64,000 nucleotides of DNA from Haemophilus parainfluenzae (GCF_003252755.1 NZ_QEPT01000009.1:1-64000), one strand, 5' to 3'. Counted from the first letter of the stretch, positions 44,889-54,363 are shown. Notes: generated from the sequence alone by a model not told the origin. Made by a program: numbers and translations.

Positions 44889-44963
44889 TTAAATATTCAA
44901 ATTTATATCATCATCAATAAAATATTGATTCATTTCAAAAGCTGGTTTTGCCGCTTTGTCTTT
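44889..44963 (-). repeat. copy A of the cysE 3' end
   Basis: 75 bases encoding exactly the last 24 residues of CysE and its stop (..EMNQYFIDDDINLNI), with a few synonymous changes relative to 46443-46517. It begins directly at the stop codon of the membrane gene 44962-45546. Confidence 0.95.
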
Positions 44964-45546
44964 AATTAGATTGGTAATGATATCTTAAAAAAGTTATAGG
45001 GTGTAATACTACACTAAATAGAAAAGTAAGAGCGAAAAGCGTTCCGATGCAAAATACACAATTTAAGAACAATAAACATACAACATTATCGGTAATAAAT
45101 AATGTATTAGTTTCTACAGCTTGAAGATCCCAGCTATCGATGTATGTCAAAAATATAAATGTTGCTACAAGAAGCAGTAATGATATGATGAAGACTAGTT
45201 TTCTCTGTATGGTTTTTATTATACTTTTCTCTATTGTAATACCAGAATCAATCATTTCACGTTCAGATAAATAAGTAAACTTTGAAGTCAATACAGTATA
45301 AATAGCAAACAAAGGGGCTATTATCATTGATAAATTTGAAATTACTTCAGATTGAAAGGAGTATATATGAGAGTATACTCCATTCCCTTTTATTAAATAC
45401 GTATCAATGAATACTTCAAAATCAGTTATTGGAATATTATTAAAAAAAATGACTACGAGAACAAACAATACTGATATAAAAACACTACCATATACTAAAA
45501 AATCCTCATTTATCAAAAATTTTGGATATTTTTTATCTCCGTTCAT
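44962..45546 (-). CDS. four-helix membrane protein, accessory, paralogue 1
   Basis: A 194-residue protein with about four hydrophobic helices (residues ~14-34, 67-86, 115-133, 153-178). It is clearly paralogous to 45831-46418: both share KYP.....E.F..Y, NN(I/D).PIT.FE.FID.YL.KG.GVYSHIYSFQSE.ISNLSMIIAPLFAIY. No family recognised. Its ATG overlaps the stop of a 28-codon ORF by four bases (ATGA). The stop abuts a copy of the cysE tail. Codon use is more AT-rich than the neighbours, consistent with recent acquisition. Confidence 0.75.
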   Translation of the reverse strand: MNGDKKYPKFLINEDFLVYGSVFISVLFVLVVIFFNNIPITDFEVFIDTYLIKGNGVYSHIYSFQSEVISNLSMIIAPLFAIYTVLTSKFTYLSEREMIDSGITIEKSIIKTIQRKLVFIISLLLLVATFIFLTYIDSWDLQAVETNTLFITDNVVCLLFLNCVFCIGTLFALTFLFSVVLHPITFLRYHYQSN

Positions 45547-45629
45547 ATAGATCCCATCTTATTAAGTTTTTCAAGATAATCTGCTATACTTAAATTACCG
45601 TTATTAACACGCATAGCAAAACTAGACAT
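45543..45629 (-). CDS. 28-residue ORF translationally coupled to the membrane gene
   Basis: MSSFAMRVNNGNLSIADYLE and eight further residues, preceded by a good ribosome site (GAGGG, complement of 45637-45641) and ending ATGA on the start of the membrane gene, which has no strong site of its own. It may be a small peptide partner or only a leader allowing coupled translation. The paralogue at 45831 lacks it. Confidence 0.45.
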   Translation of the reverse strand: MSSFAMRVNNGNLSIADYLEKLNKMGSI

Positions 45630-45784
45630 ATTATTTCCCTCAATAAATTGCTAAAAGCGGTTAAACTTAGTTTGATGCTACATTTTTATATGTTAATTGT
45701 CTAAGAATTCATCATTTAAAGTCAAAATGAAATTTTTTAAAATTTATTACAATAATTTTAAGTATTTGTAAGTATATTAACCTT

Positions 45785-45832
45785 TTAAATATTCAAATTT
45801 ATATAATCATCGATAAGATATTGGTTTATTTC
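45785..45832 (-). repeat. copy B of the cysE 3' end, diverged
   Basis: Encodes IEINQYLIDDYINLNI-stop against FEMNQYFIDDDINLNI-stop in CysE. It lies directly behind the stop of the membrane gene 45831-46418. It is older than copy A judging from divergence. Confidence 0.9.
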
Positions 45833-46418
45833 AATTTGGTCGGTATATATGATACTTTAATGAAGATACTGGGTGACGTATTACGCTAAACAGCACAAAA
45901 AGTGTAAAGAATGTCCCTGTATAAATTATATAAGTTAAGGATAGCAACCATATTACATTATCCCTAACAAATAATGTATTAGTTTTAGATTCTTCAAGAT
46001 CCCAATTATATATGTATGTTAAAAACATACACATCGTTACAAGAAGCAGTGCTGATATAATAAAGCAAAATTTCATTAATATAGTTTTTTTTACACTTTT
46101 CTCTATTACCCTTCCACTATTAATAATTTCATTTTCCGACGAGTAAGTGAGCTTCAAAGTTAATGCTAGATAAATAGCAAACAGTGGAGCAATAATCATC
46201 GACAAATTTGAGATTATTTCAGATTGAAAGGAGTATATATGAGAATATACTCCTCTCCCCTTGACTAAATATTTATCGATAAATATTTCAAAGTTAGTTA
46301 TTGGAACATCGTTAAAAAAAATAATTACAGATATGAATAATAGCAAAACAAATATGAAGCTATACGTAAAAAAAAACTCATTCATCGAAAGTTGTGGATA
46401 CTTTTTTTCCTCAGTCAT
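45831..46418 (-). CDS. four-helix membrane protein, accessory, paralogue 2
   Basis: A 195-residue protein from ATG 46418 (MTEEKKYPQL), which has AAAAAGGAAAACAT just upstream. The in-frame ATG 46436 sits before that site and is less likely. Four predicted helices and strong similarity to the paralogue at 44962, including the GVYSHIYSFQSE block. It begins 24 bases after the cysE stop and so is probably cotranscribed with cysE. Function unknown. The flanking cysE-tail copies mark both paralogues as inserted genes. Confidence 0.75.
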   Translation of the reverse strand: MTEEKKYPQLSMNEFFFTYSFIFVLLLFISVIIFFNDVPITNFEIFIDKYLVKGRGVYSHIYSFQSEIISNLSMIIAPLFAIYLALTLKLTYSSENEIINSGRVIEKSVKKTILMKFCFIISALLLVTMCMFLTYIYNWDLEESKTNTLFVRDNVIWLLSLTYIIYTGTFFTLFVLFSVIRHPVSSLKYHIYRPN

Positions 46419-46442
46419 ATGTTTTCCTTTTTGCAAATATTT

Positions 46443-47240
46443 TTAAATATTCAAATTTATATCATCATCGATAAAATATTGATTCATTTCAAAGGCTGGC
46501 TTCGCCGCTTTGTCTTTGCCGACAATACGAGCAGGCACACCTGCAGCGGTGGCATATTCAGGCACAGGTTGAAGTACAACAGAGTTGGCACCAATTTTGG
46601 CATATTTGCCCACTTCGATATTACCGAGAATTTTTGCCCCTGCTCCAATCATCACACCTTCTCGTACTTTTGGATGGCGATCGCCGGATTCTTTACCTGT
46701 ACCACCGAGGGTAACACCTTGTAAGATAGACACATCATTTTCAATTACCGAAGTTTCGCCGACAACAATACCGGTAGCGTGGTCAAACATAATGCCGTGC
46801 CCAATTTTGGCCGCAGGATGAATATCCACATCGAAAGCCACTGAAATTTGATTTTGTAAATAAAGTGCGAGTGCTTTTCGATTTTGGTTCCACAAATAAT
46901 GGGTAATTCGATAGCTCTGAATAGCGTGAAAACCTTTTAGATAAAGCAATGGTGTGGACCACAATTCCACAGCAGGATCGCGGTGGCGCACAGCTTTAAT
47001 ATCACAAGCAGCACAGTCAATGATATTGGGCTCGGCCTGATAGGCTTCTTCAATAATTTCACGTAGCGAAATTGCCGGCATGATCGGGTTAGCCAGTTTA
47101 TTTGCAAGTAAATAACTCAAGGCACTGCCAAGATTTTGATGTTTTAAAATGGTGGAATGGAAAAAGCTTGCGAGCATTGGTTCGCATTCTGCTAATTCTT
47201 TTGCCTCTTGGCGAATGTGTTGCCATACTTCTAACGTCAT
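46443..47240 (-). CDS. cysE: serine O-acetyltransferase
   Basis: CysE makes O-acetylserine from serine and acetyl-CoA, the first step of cysteine synthesis. The 265-residue protein has an N-terminal helical domain and a left-handed beta-helix of hexapeptide repeats (IGHGIMFDHATGIVVGETSVIENDVSILQGVTLGG with the catalytic His/Asp), ending in the flexible DDDINLNI tail. That C-terminal Ile is the residue that binds cysteine synthase and serves feedback inhibition in the family. The duplicated 3' ends at 44889 and 45785 preserve it. Confidence 0.97.
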   Translation of the reverse strand: MTLEVWQHIRQEAKELAECEPMLASFFHSTILKHQNLGSALSYLLANKLANPIMPAISLREIIEEAYQAEPNIIDCAACDIKAVRHRDPAVELWSTPLLYLKGFHAIQSYRITHYLWNQNRKALALYLQNQISVAFDVDIHPAAKIGHGIMFDHATGIVVGETSVIENDVSILQGVTLGGTGKESGDRHPKVREGVMIGAGAKILGNIEVGKYAKIGANSVVLQPVPEYATAAGVPARIVGKDKAAKPAFEMNQYFIDDDINLNI

Positions 47241-47249
47241 TTTTTCTCC

Positions 47250-48257
47250 TTATTCGCCTTTTCGTTCACGACCTAATAAGCTCAGTGCGACTTCTTGTGC
47301 ACTTTTACCACAAAAGAGCATTTGGTAAATTTGTTCTGTAATCGGCATTTCCACGTCTTGTCGTTGCGCCAATAAATAGGTTTCTTTGGTGTTATAAAAC
47401 CCTTCCACCACCTGACCAATTTCATCCATGGCTTGTTGGCTATCAGTCCCTTTGCCAAGCATTAAACCAAATCGACGGTTACGGGATTGGTTATCGGTAC
47501 AAGTGAGCACTAAATCACCTAAACCAGACATGCCCATAAAGGTTTGTGTATTCGCTCCCATGGCTACACCTAAGCGAGTAATTTCCGCAATTCCACGGGT
47601 AATCAATGCCGTTCTGGCATTGGCACCAAATCCCATACCATCTGAAATACCTGCGCCAATCGCAATTACGTTTTTAATGGCGCCACCTAATTGAACGCCA
47701 ATCATATCTTGGTTTACATACACCCGAAAATGCTGACTGCAATGAATTCGCGCTTGAAATTCTAAGGCAAACTTTTCATTACGAGAGGCAAGGGTAATCG
47801 CTGTTGGTAAACCTTGAGCCAATTCTTTCGCAAAAGTGGGACCTGAAAGCACTGCGGTTGGAATTGCTTTACCTAAGGTTTCTTCCACTACTTCTTGTAG
47901 TAATCGGCCAGTGTTACGTTCTAATCCTTTAGTTGCCCAAATTAAACGATGATCAGGTTTTAAGTGCGGTCGAATTTTTAAGAGAATTTCGCCGAAAGCA
48001 TGGCTTGGCACCACAATTAAAATGTCTTTCGATTGCTCAAGCGCCGTTTTCAAATCCAATTCTAAATGCAAACTTTCTGGAAATTCAATATCAGGTAGAA
48101 AACGGCGATTTTGACGTTCCTGTTGCATTTGATTAATGTGCTCGGGATTGTGCCCCCAAAGATAGGTTGGAGAGCCATTGCGAGAAAATGAGATAGCGAG
48201 TGCTGTTCCATAAGAACCGCAACCAAGAATGGTAATTGGAGATTGGGATGGGTTCAT
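47250..48257 (-). CDS. gpsA: glycerol-3-phosphate dehydrogenase [NAD(P)+]
   Basis: GpsA reduces dihydroxyacetone phosphate to glycerol 3-phosphate for phospholipid synthesis. ATG 48257 ([20 protein letters not shown]) gives 335 residues and has AAAGGTGATT upstream. A longer reading from 48308 passes back through the terminator behind secB and is rejected. NAD-binding GCGSYGTA, catalytic Lys in [13 protein letters not shown] and the substrate site [10 protein letters not shown] are present. Nine bases separate it from cysE. Confidence 0.96.
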   Translation of the reverse strand: MNPSQSPITILGCGSYGTALAISFSRNGSPTYLWGHNPEHINQMQQERQNRRFLPDIEFPESLHLELDLKTALEQSKDILIVVPSHAFGEILLKIRPHLKPDHRLIWATKGLERNTGRLLQEVVEETLGKAIPTAVLSGPTFAKELAQGLPTAITLASRNEKFALEFQARIHCSQHFRVYVNQDMIGVQLGGAIKNVIAIGAGISDGMGFGANARTALITRGIAEITRLGVAMGANTQTFMGMSGLGDLVLTCTDNQSRNRRFGLMLGKGTDSQQAMDEIGQVVEGFYNTKETYLLAQRQDVEMPITEQIYQMLFCGKSAQEVALSLLGRERKGE

Positions 48258-48270
48258 TTCAATCACCTTT

Positions 48271-48301
48271 AAAATAAAAGGGCAGACGGTATCGCCTGCC
48301 C
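48271..48301 (-). terminator. terminator or attenuator behind secB
   Basis: On the minus strand GGGCAG, ten bases, CTGCCC, then TTTTATTTT. It lies between secB and the gpsA start, so gpsA may rely partly on read-through or on its own promoter. Confidence 0.7.
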
Positions 48302-48310
48302 TTATCACAA

Positions 48311-48820
48311 TTAATGTTGGGTTTCCTGATTTTCTTCCGCTTCGGCTGCTGCTTGCTGCTTGTTCATGTAATCAATGAACAACGCATCGAAGTTTACTGG
48401 AGAAAGGTTTAATGCCGGGAATGTACCGCGATTTACTAAGTTAGAAATCAATTCACGTGCATAAGGGAAAAGCATATTTGGGCATTGAGATGTTAAGCAG
48501 TGTGCCATTTGAACATCTTCTAAACCGCTGATTGTAAATACGCCAGCTTGTTTTACTTCACAAATAAACGCCACATCACCAGAGTCTTCCATGGTGGTTT
48601 CTACGTTGATGTTTAACGTGACTTCGTATAAATCTTCACCCACTTGAACGGCTTCAGTGCTTAAATCAAAGCCGAGTTTTGGTTTCCATTCTTGGTGGAA
48701 AATATGAGGAAGATTTGGTGCTTCAAAAGAAACATCTTTTACATAAATACGTTGAATTTGAAGTACTGCTTCTTGTTGCTCTTCAGCTGCTACTTCAGGT
48801 TGTTGATTTTGTTCAGACAT
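48311..48820 (-). CDS. secB: protein-export chaperone SecB
   Basis: This 169-residue acidic protein with the SecB sequence ([26 protein letters not shown], then [36 protein letters not shown]) binds unfolded preproteins and hands them to SecA. Gln/Glu-rich ends as usual. Middle of the yibN-secB-gpsA-cysE run, the same order as in E. coli. Confidence 0.98.
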   Translation of the reverse strand: MSEQNQQPEVAAEEQQEAVLQIQRIYVKDVSFEAPNLPHIFHQEWKPKLGFDLSTEAVQVGEDLYEVTLNINVETTMEDSGDVAFICEVKQAGVFTISGLEDVQMAHCLTSQCPNMLFPYARELISNLVNRGTFPALNLSPVNFDALFIDYMNKQQAAAEAEENQETQH

Positions 48821-48829
48821 AGAGGATCC

Positions 48830-49276
48830 TTACTTATGTTTTTTTACTAATGGTAAATTTGCACCCGCCCAAGCCGCTAAACCGTCTTTTAACACATAAA
48901 CTTTTTCAAAGCCTTGTTTGGTTAAAAGTTCTGCGGATGTAGCAGAAGAAACACCGTTAACATCCACAATGATAAGCGGTTTTTCTTTGTGATGTTCAAT
49001 TTTGCCTACATTTTGATTTTTAATTTCAGTTGGAAGCAAGTTGACGCTACCAATGATATGGCCGCGTTGGAATTCATCAATAGGGCGTAAATCAATCACC
49101 ACGGCTTCTTCATCGTTCATTAAGCGAACCGCTTCAGGGTTGGTGATGACGCGATATTTTTGTGTCGCACTTTTAAAAAAGGTGAAAAGTGTCATAAAAA
49201 GGACAGCAAACCATGCGATCGTTAAAAAAGTGTGTTTTTGAGCAAATTCAATTGCTTGAGGAATAAATTCTTGCAT
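48830..49276 (-). CDS. yibN: membrane-anchored rhodanese-like protein
   Basis: This 148-residue protein has an N-terminal membrane helix (about 15-33) and a rhodanese domain ([21 protein letters not shown]). At the active-site loop I see [15 protein letters not shown] with no Cys where catalytic rhodaneses have C-x-x-G-x-R. It may therefore be inactive as a sulfurtransferase. First gene of the run into secB, as E. coli yibN. Confidence 0.9.
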   Translation of the reverse strand: MQEFIPQAIEFAQKHTFLTIAWFAVLFMTLFTFFKSATQKYRVITNPEAVRLMNDEEAVVIDLRPIDEFQRGHIIGSVNLLPTEIKNQNVGKIEHHKEKPLIIVDVNGVSSATSAELLTKQGFEKVYVLKDGLAAWAGANLPLVKKHK

Positions 49277-49422
49277 GTTGTTCTCAACTTAATTTTGATA
49301 ATGAATAAGAGTTTATCTTCAGATGAAATAAGGCTTTAAGTATAACCGCACTTTAGTTATCTTTCAAAAAAATTATCAAGGAAACGCAACGTTGGCGAAA
49401 GCTTATACAATCGGATCAATAA

Positions 49423-49444
49423 AAATGTGATCGGGATCATAAAT
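49423..49444 (+). promoter_or_regulatory. CRP-binding site upstream of ansB
   Basis: AAATGTGA-TCGGGA-TCATAAAT with nine of ten core positions of TGTGA-N6-TCACA. It is about 80 bases before ATG of ansB. E. coli ansB is also CRP-activated. Confidence 0.7.
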
Positions 49445-49525
49445 ATCTTATCTTTGTGTTTATTCTACGCCTAATTAAGTAGAGAATAGCCAAACTTAGA
49501 TTATAAAACGTGAAAGGAGACGCGC

Positions 49526-50575
49526 ATGAAATTAAAAAAATTAACGGCACTTATGATGCTCGGATTTGGTTTTTCGATCGCACAAGCTGCGGAATTACCT
49601 AATATTACAATTTTAGCAACAGGTGGCACGATTGCCGGAAGTGGCGAAACTGCCGTTTCTTCTGCTTATAAAGCAGGGCAACTCAATGTTGATGCACTAA
49701 TTGATGCGGTGCCCGAAATTAAGCAGCTTGCAAATATAAAAGGTGAGCAAATTGTAAAAATTGGTTCACAAGATATGAGCGATGATGTGTGGTTAAAATT
49801 AGCAAAAGCCATTAATGCACAATGTAAAGACACCGATGGTTTTGTGATTACTCATGGTACCGATACCATGGAAGAAACTGCTTATTTCTTAGATCTTACT
49901 GCGAAATGTGAAAAACCAATTGTATTAGTGGGTGCGATGCGTCCTGCAACAGAAAAAAGTGCGGATGGTCCGTTAAACCTTTATAACGCCGTTGTCGTGG
50001 CAACGGATAAAAAATCATCAGGTCGTGGCGTATTAGTGGCGATGAATGGTGAAGTATTAGGTGCACGTGATGTGACCAAAATGAGTACCACTGCAGTACA
50101 AACATTCCATTCACCAAACTATGGTACCTTGGGTTATATCCATAACAGTAAAGTAGATTACGAACGTTCGCCTGAAAGTAAACATACCGTAAATACACCA
50201 TTTAACGTAGATAAATTAGACAGCTTGCCGAAAGTGGGCATTGTTTATGCTTATTCTAATGCACCAATTGAGCCGTTAAATTCATTATTAGATGCGGGCT
50301 ATCAAGGTATTGTTTCAGCGGGTGTAGGTAATGGTAACGTGAATGCCGCACACTTAGAACGTTTAGAAAAAGCGGCGAAAGATGGCGTTGTGGTAGTACG
50401 TTCATCTCGTGTGCCGACAGGTTACACAACGCGTGATGCTGAAGTGGATGATTCTAAATATGGCTTTGTGGCTTCAGGTACATTGAATCCGCAAAAAGCA
50501 CGAGTGTTATTGCAATTAGCCTTAACACAAACAAAAGATCCAAAAGTGATTCAACAATACTTTGAGGATTTCTAG
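49526..50575 (+). CDS. ansB: L-asparaginase II, periplasmic
   Basis: This 349-residue protein has a signal peptide ending at AQA (about residue 21) and both active-site Thr motifs: ATGGTIAGSG and THGTDTMEETAYFL. It hydrolyses asparagine to aspartate in the periplasm. The next gene imports dicarboxylates including aspartate, so the pair feeds anaerobic fumarate respiration. AAAGGAGACGCGC precedes ATG. Confidence 0.96.
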   Translation: MKLKKLTALMMLGFGFSIAQAAELPNITILATGGTIAGSGETAVSSAYKAGQLNVDALIDAVPEIKQLANIKGEQIVKIGSQDMSDDVWLKLAKAINAQCKDTDGFVITHGTDTMEETAYFLDLTAKCEKPIVLVGAMRPATEKSADGPLNLYNAVVVATDKKSSGRGVLVAMNGEVLGARDVTKMSTTAVQTFHSPNYGTLGYIHNSKVDYERSPESKHTVNTPFNVDKLDSLPKVGIVYAYSNAPIEPLNSLLDAGYQGIVSAGVGNGNVNAAHLERLEKAAKDGVVVVRSSRVPTGYTTRDAEVDDSKYGFVASGTLNPQKARVLLQLALTQTKDPKVIQQYFEDF

Positions 50576-50585
50576 GAAAGTCATT

Positions 50586-50628
50586 GAAAGTGCGGTCAGA
50601 ATTTGAATCAAATTTTAACCGCACTTTC
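50586..50628 (+). terminator. uptake-signal terminator behind ansB
   Basis: GAAAGTGCGGTcAgAATTTGA against TCAAATTTTaACCGCACTTTC. Only weak T tail. Inverted USS pair. Confidence 0.8.
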
Positions 50629-50730
50629 GGATAAAATAGACTAATCCAAGTAATAAATATAGATAATGCACTAGTTTGTTGTTAATATATGTTCCGGAAT
50701 TATTTTTAAAATTAATATGGAGAAAATATT

Positions 50731-52032
50731 ATGATTTGGGCTCAACTTTTAGTCGTCCTACTCTTTATTTACCTAGGGGCTAGATTAGGCGGTATTGGTA
50801 TCGGTTTCATGGGTGGTATGGGTGTTGTTGCACTTTCACTACTTGGCTTAAAACCGGGCGCCATTCCGTTTGATGTAATTTCAGTTATCATGTCTGTAAT
50901 CATGGCGATTGCAGCAATGCAAGTTGCGGGTGGTATGGATTTCTTAGTAAAAATGGCTGAAAAAATCCTACGTAAAAATCCGAAATACATCACTTTCCTT
51001 GCGCCAACGGTGACTTATTTTATGACTGTACTTGCGGGTACTGGTCACACCGCGTTCTCAACACTTCCAGTGATTGCTGAAGTGGCAAAAGAACAAGGCA
51101 TTCGTCCTTCACGTCCACTTTCTATTGCGGTTATCGCTTCACAAATTGCGATTACAGCCTCTCCAATTTCTGCTGCGGTGGTATTCCTTTCAGCTGAATT
51201 AGAGAAAAACTTTGGTTTAAGTTACTTACAATTATTAGGTATTTGGATCCCAACTACTTACGCAGCATGTATGATTACTGCGGTGATTTGTAACTTCCTT
51301 GGTAAAGATTTGAAAAATGATGAAATTTACCAAGATCGTCTCGCGAAAGGTTTAATTACTATGCGTGGTGAAATGCAAATTGAGATCAAACCTTATGCAA
51401 AACGCTCTGTCGCAATTTTCCTTATCGCGATTTTAGTGGTCATGCTTTATGCTACTGCAATAAGTAAAACAGTTGGTTTAATTCAAAACCCAATTCTTTC
51501 TCGTGATAACGCCATTATCTCTTTCATGCTTGCGACTGCAGCCATTATCACTATGGCATGTAAAGTGGATACTGCAAAAATTACTAATGCAGCAACTTTT
51601 AAATCCGGTATGTCAGCGGTAATTTGTGTGCTTGGTGTAGCATGGTTAGGTAATACTTTTGTTGAAGGTCATATCGATCAAATCAAAGCGGTATCAGCTG
51701 AGTTCTTACAACAATACCCTTGGAGTTTAGCGGTCATCTTGTTCTTCGCAAGTACCTTACTTTACTCACAAGCTGCAACTGCAAAAGCATTATATCCAAC
51801 TGCAATTTTATTAGGTGTTTCACCGGAAGCCGCGATTGCAGCATTTGCCGCAGTATCAGCATTATTCATTCTTCCTACTTACCCAACCTTAATTGCGGCA
51901 GTAGAAATGGATGACACCGGTTCAACTCGTATCGGTAAATACGTATTTAATCACCCATTCTTAGTGCCAGGTGTGATTGCAATTGCTTTATCAGTTCTAT
52001 TCGGTTTCTTAATGGCGGGTGCAGTTCTATAA
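50731..52032 (+). CDS. dcuA: anaerobic C4-dicarboxylate transporter, DcuA/DcuB family
   Basis: A 433-residue inner-membrane carrier with 10-12 helices. It exchanges or imports aspartate, fumarate, malate and succinate. Motifs such as GARLGGIGIGFMGGMG, AMQVAGG and IAITASPISAAVVF follow E. coli DcuA more closely than DcuB, although the Haemophilus homologue is often labelled dcuB. It stands behind ansB with its own spacing of 155 bases. TATGGAGAAAATATT precedes ATG. Confidence 0.9.
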   Translation: MIWAQLLVVLLFIYLGARLGGIGIGFMGGMGVVALSLLGLKPGAIPFDVISVIMSVIMAIAAMQVAGGMDFLVKMAEKILRKNPKYITFLAPTVTYFMTVLAGTGHTAFSTLPVIAEVAKEQGIRPSRPLSIAVIASQIAITASPISAAVVFLSAELEKNFGLSYLQLLGIWIPTTYAACMITAVICNFLGKDLKNDEIYQDRLAKGLITMRGEMQIEIKPYAKRSVAIFLIAILVVMLYATAISKTVGLIQNPILSRDNAIISFMLATAAIITMACKVDTAKITNAATFKSGMSAVICVLGVAWLGNTFVEGHIDQIKAVSAEFLQQYPWSLAVILFFASTLLYSQAATAKALYPTAILLGVSPEAAIAAFAAVSALFILPTYPTLIAAVEMDDTGSTRIGKYVFNHPFLVPGVIAIALSVLFGFLMAGAVL

Positions 52033-52056
52033 TCTCCTATTAAGCTAACATAAATG

Positions 52057-52090
52057 AAAACCATCTTGTCTTCGGATAAGATGGTTTTTT
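52057..52090 (+). terminator. Rho-independent terminator behind dcuA
   Basis: AAACCATCTT-GTCTTCGGAT-AAGATGGTTTTTT, a strong stem with a T run. Confidence 0.92.
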
Positions 52091-52156
52091 AATGGGGAAC
52101 TTCTTCTTATTGTGATACTCTAAAAGGCAACCTCTTTTTATATATAAGGAAAACCA

Positions 52157-52792
52157 ATGAAGTTATTTAAAATCCTTTTTGCTGCATTAATTGCTTATGC
52201 ACCAACAGCATGGTCTGCGGTGGATTATAATATTAAATACAGTTCGAATTATTTAATGCCCGCGTATGTGCATTTTAAAGCTGATGGTTCACAGTATTCA
52301 GTCAATGCGAAAATTAATGTTCCGTTGTACAACATTGTGTTTACTTCTCGTGGTTCACAAAACGCGAGTCAATTTAAAATGGTGAATTATCAAGATGTGC
52401 GTAATGGTAAGACTTATGCCATTTCTAAAATTTCGCCAACAACAATTGAATACGGTAAAGTGAAAAATGGGTTAGAAACTGAGCCGTTAAAATTACCAAC
52501 TTTTGATTTATTCACCATGGCATTTCAATTGAGTTATTACGATAAATTGCCAACCAGTTTCCAAATTACAAATGGTAAAAAACTTTACCCAATGGAAAAT
52601 GTGAATGTGAAGAAAGTAGAAAAACAGATCCAATATAACAAGCAAACTGTCACGGAAATTACCTATTCATTTAAAACCGGTAACAAAGACATTATGGTGA
52701 AGAAATTCTCAGGTGAGCAATTTCCACGTTATATCAAATACAGCCGAGATGGTGATGATTACGAGTTAGAATTTGATGATTTTGTAAAGTAG
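52157..52792 (+). CDS. DUF3108-like periplasmic protein
   Basis: This 211-residue protein has a signal peptide ending near WSA (residue 21). The mature part is beta-rich (IKYSSNYLMPAYVHFKADGSQYSVNAKINVPLYNIVF) and ends DGDDYELEFDDFVK. This pattern fits DUF3108 envelope proteins of unknown function. A monocistronic unit between two terminators, with TATAAGGAAAACC as ribosome site. Confidence 0.75.
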   Translation: MKLFKILFAALIAYAPTAWSAVDYNIKYSSNYLMPAYVHFKADGSQYSVNAKINVPLYNIVFTSRGSQNASQFKMVNYQDVRNGKTYAISKISPTTIEYGKVKNGLETEPLKLPTFDLFTMAFQLSYYDKLPTSFQITNGKKLYPMENVNVKKVEKQIQYNKQTVTEITYSFKTGNKDIMVKKFSGEQFPRYIKYSRDGDDYELEFDDFVK

Positions 52793-52810
52793 AATCGGAT
52801 GAGAACAAGA

Positions 52811-52840
52811 AGCCACGCAAGATTGCGTGGCTTTTTATTT
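52811..52840. terminator. convergent terminator between DUF3108 gene and yfcC
   Basis: AGCCACGCAA-GA-TTGCGTGGCT followed by TTTTATTTTA, a near-perfect palindrome. Confidence 0.92.
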
Positions 52841-54363
52841 TAGTGTGCATACATAAATACTTGAGTGAGGAGAAGTATCGATGAGATAACAAATTGACAG
52901 CCTACGATTGGCATGACAAATTTCAACCATTTATTAAATGGAATACCAAGCATTTGTAACGTAACAAGGACTAATCCTGTTGGTGCAAGGAACAACATAA
53001 TATATTGCCCCCAGTTGTAGGCTGATACGACGATGTCTCTTGGAATGCCAACAGTATCAGCTAGCGGAGCCATAATTGGCATAGCGAGCACGGCAAGACC
53101 TGAAGATGAAGGTACAACCAATCCTAAGAAAATGAAGACAATGAGTTGGCCGATAATAAAGATTCCGCCATTCATTCCAGCAACAAGGTGTGTCATACAA
53201 TCGAGGATGGTGTCAGAAATCATTCCCTGTTCTAGAATGATATTAACTGCTCGAGCTAACCCGATAATCAATGCAACGCCGACTAATTCAGAAGCACCAT
53301 GAGTAAAGCCATTTACGACATCTTTTTCAGGCAATCCGCTGATAAACATAATAATTATGGTGATGGCCAGGAAGGAAGTCGCCATCTGAGGGAACCACCA
53401 ACCGCCAAACATCACCCCCCATACCATGAGAGGGAAGGCGCCACTAAATAGAATCAGAATTAGTTTTCTTCTAAAGGTAAATTCAACGGTTGCATTGGGA
53501 TCGATATCTTTCATATAGAGATCATAGAAGGCTTGGCGATCGTCATAGGTATAAGAAAATTCAGGATTAGCACGCAGTTTTTTACAATACCAATACATGT
53601 AAGCAATCACACACGCACCACCAAGAATCAGACCCAGTGTACGAAATCCCATTCCTTCCGTGAATGGAATCCCTGCCGCATTTGAAGCGATGACAACGGA
53701 AAATGGATTAATTGTAGAGAAGGCTGTGCCCATTGAGGCAGCAAGGAATATGGCACCAACACAGACAATAGAATCATAGCCTAAGGCTAAAAAGACAGGA
53801 ACAAGAATTGGGTAGAAGGCTACCGCTTCTTCCTCAATACCACAAGCCGTACCGCCTAACAGCATTAACACACAGACAGCAAAGACAACGGAGAATTCAT
53901 TTCCTTTCGTTTTTTTGGTTAGAGACATTAATCCGGCATTGAATGCTCCTGTTTTGTTTATTACACCAATCATTCCACCGAGTATGAAGATAAAAATCAT
54001 AATATCCGCGACTTCAATGGTGCCATCCACCATGGCGTGAATCATATCGGTAATGCCTTTTTCGTGTTGTTCAATGCGTTGATAGGTATTGGGGATAGCA
54101 ATCGGCTTTTTGATAATGCCGTTGATGAAATTAGAAAGTTGAATTTTGATATTGAGTTGATTAAGGGTTTGTTCTGTTGCTGGATAGCTTTGATCGGGAA
54201 TTCCGTGAGTTTTGACAATAAAATGATTTTCGGTGGTGTCGTAGGAAAGTTTAGAGTAGGACCCTGAAGGAATAAGCCAAGTAAGACCAATAGCAATAAG
54301 AAGAATAATAAAGAGAATGCTAAATGCGGAAGGGAATTTCATCTTTTTCTTTGATGCTTCCAT
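52840..54363 (-). CDS. yfcC: YfcC family transporter (C4-dicarboxylate/arginine-type antiporter superfamily)
   Basis: A 507-residue inner-membrane protein with 11-12 helices. Signature stretches include FIFILGGMIGVINKTGAFNAG, LLGGTACGIEEEAVAFYPILVP and VPSSSGLAVLAMPIMAPLAD. The family (PF03606) holds YfcC and the ArcD-like exchangers. The substrate is not proven, and peptide, basic amino acid or C4-dicarboxylate transport have been proposed. Monocistronic. Confidence 0.88.
   Translation of the reverse strand: MEASKKKMKFPSAFSILFIILLIAIGLTWLIPSGSYSKLSYDTTENHFIVKTHGIPDQSYPATEQTLNQLNIKIQLSNFINGIIKKPIAIPNTYQRIEQHEKGITDMIHAMVDGTIEVADIMIFIFILGGMIGVINKTGAFNAGLMSLTKKTKGNEFSVVFAVCVLMLLGGTACGIEEEAVAFYPILVPVFLALGYDSIVCVGAIFLAASMGTAFSTINPFSVVIASNAAGIPFTEGMGFRTLGLILGGACVIAYMYWYCKKLRANPEFSYTYDDRQAFYDLYMKDIDPNATVEFTFRRKLILILFSGAFPLMVWGVMFGGWWFPQMATSFLAITIIIMFISGLPEKDVVNGFTHGASELVGVALIIGLARAVNIILEQGMISDTILDCMTHLVAGMNGGIFIIGQLIVFIFLGLVVPSSSGLAVLAMPIMAPLADTVGIPRDIVVSAYNWGQYIMLFLAPTGLVLVTLQMLGIPFNKWLKFVMPIVGCQFVISSILLLTQVFMYAH

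Noticed and set aside
48258-48308. Upstream extension of gpsA
   Set aside because: It reads through the terminator behind secB and before the AAAGGTGATT ribosome site.
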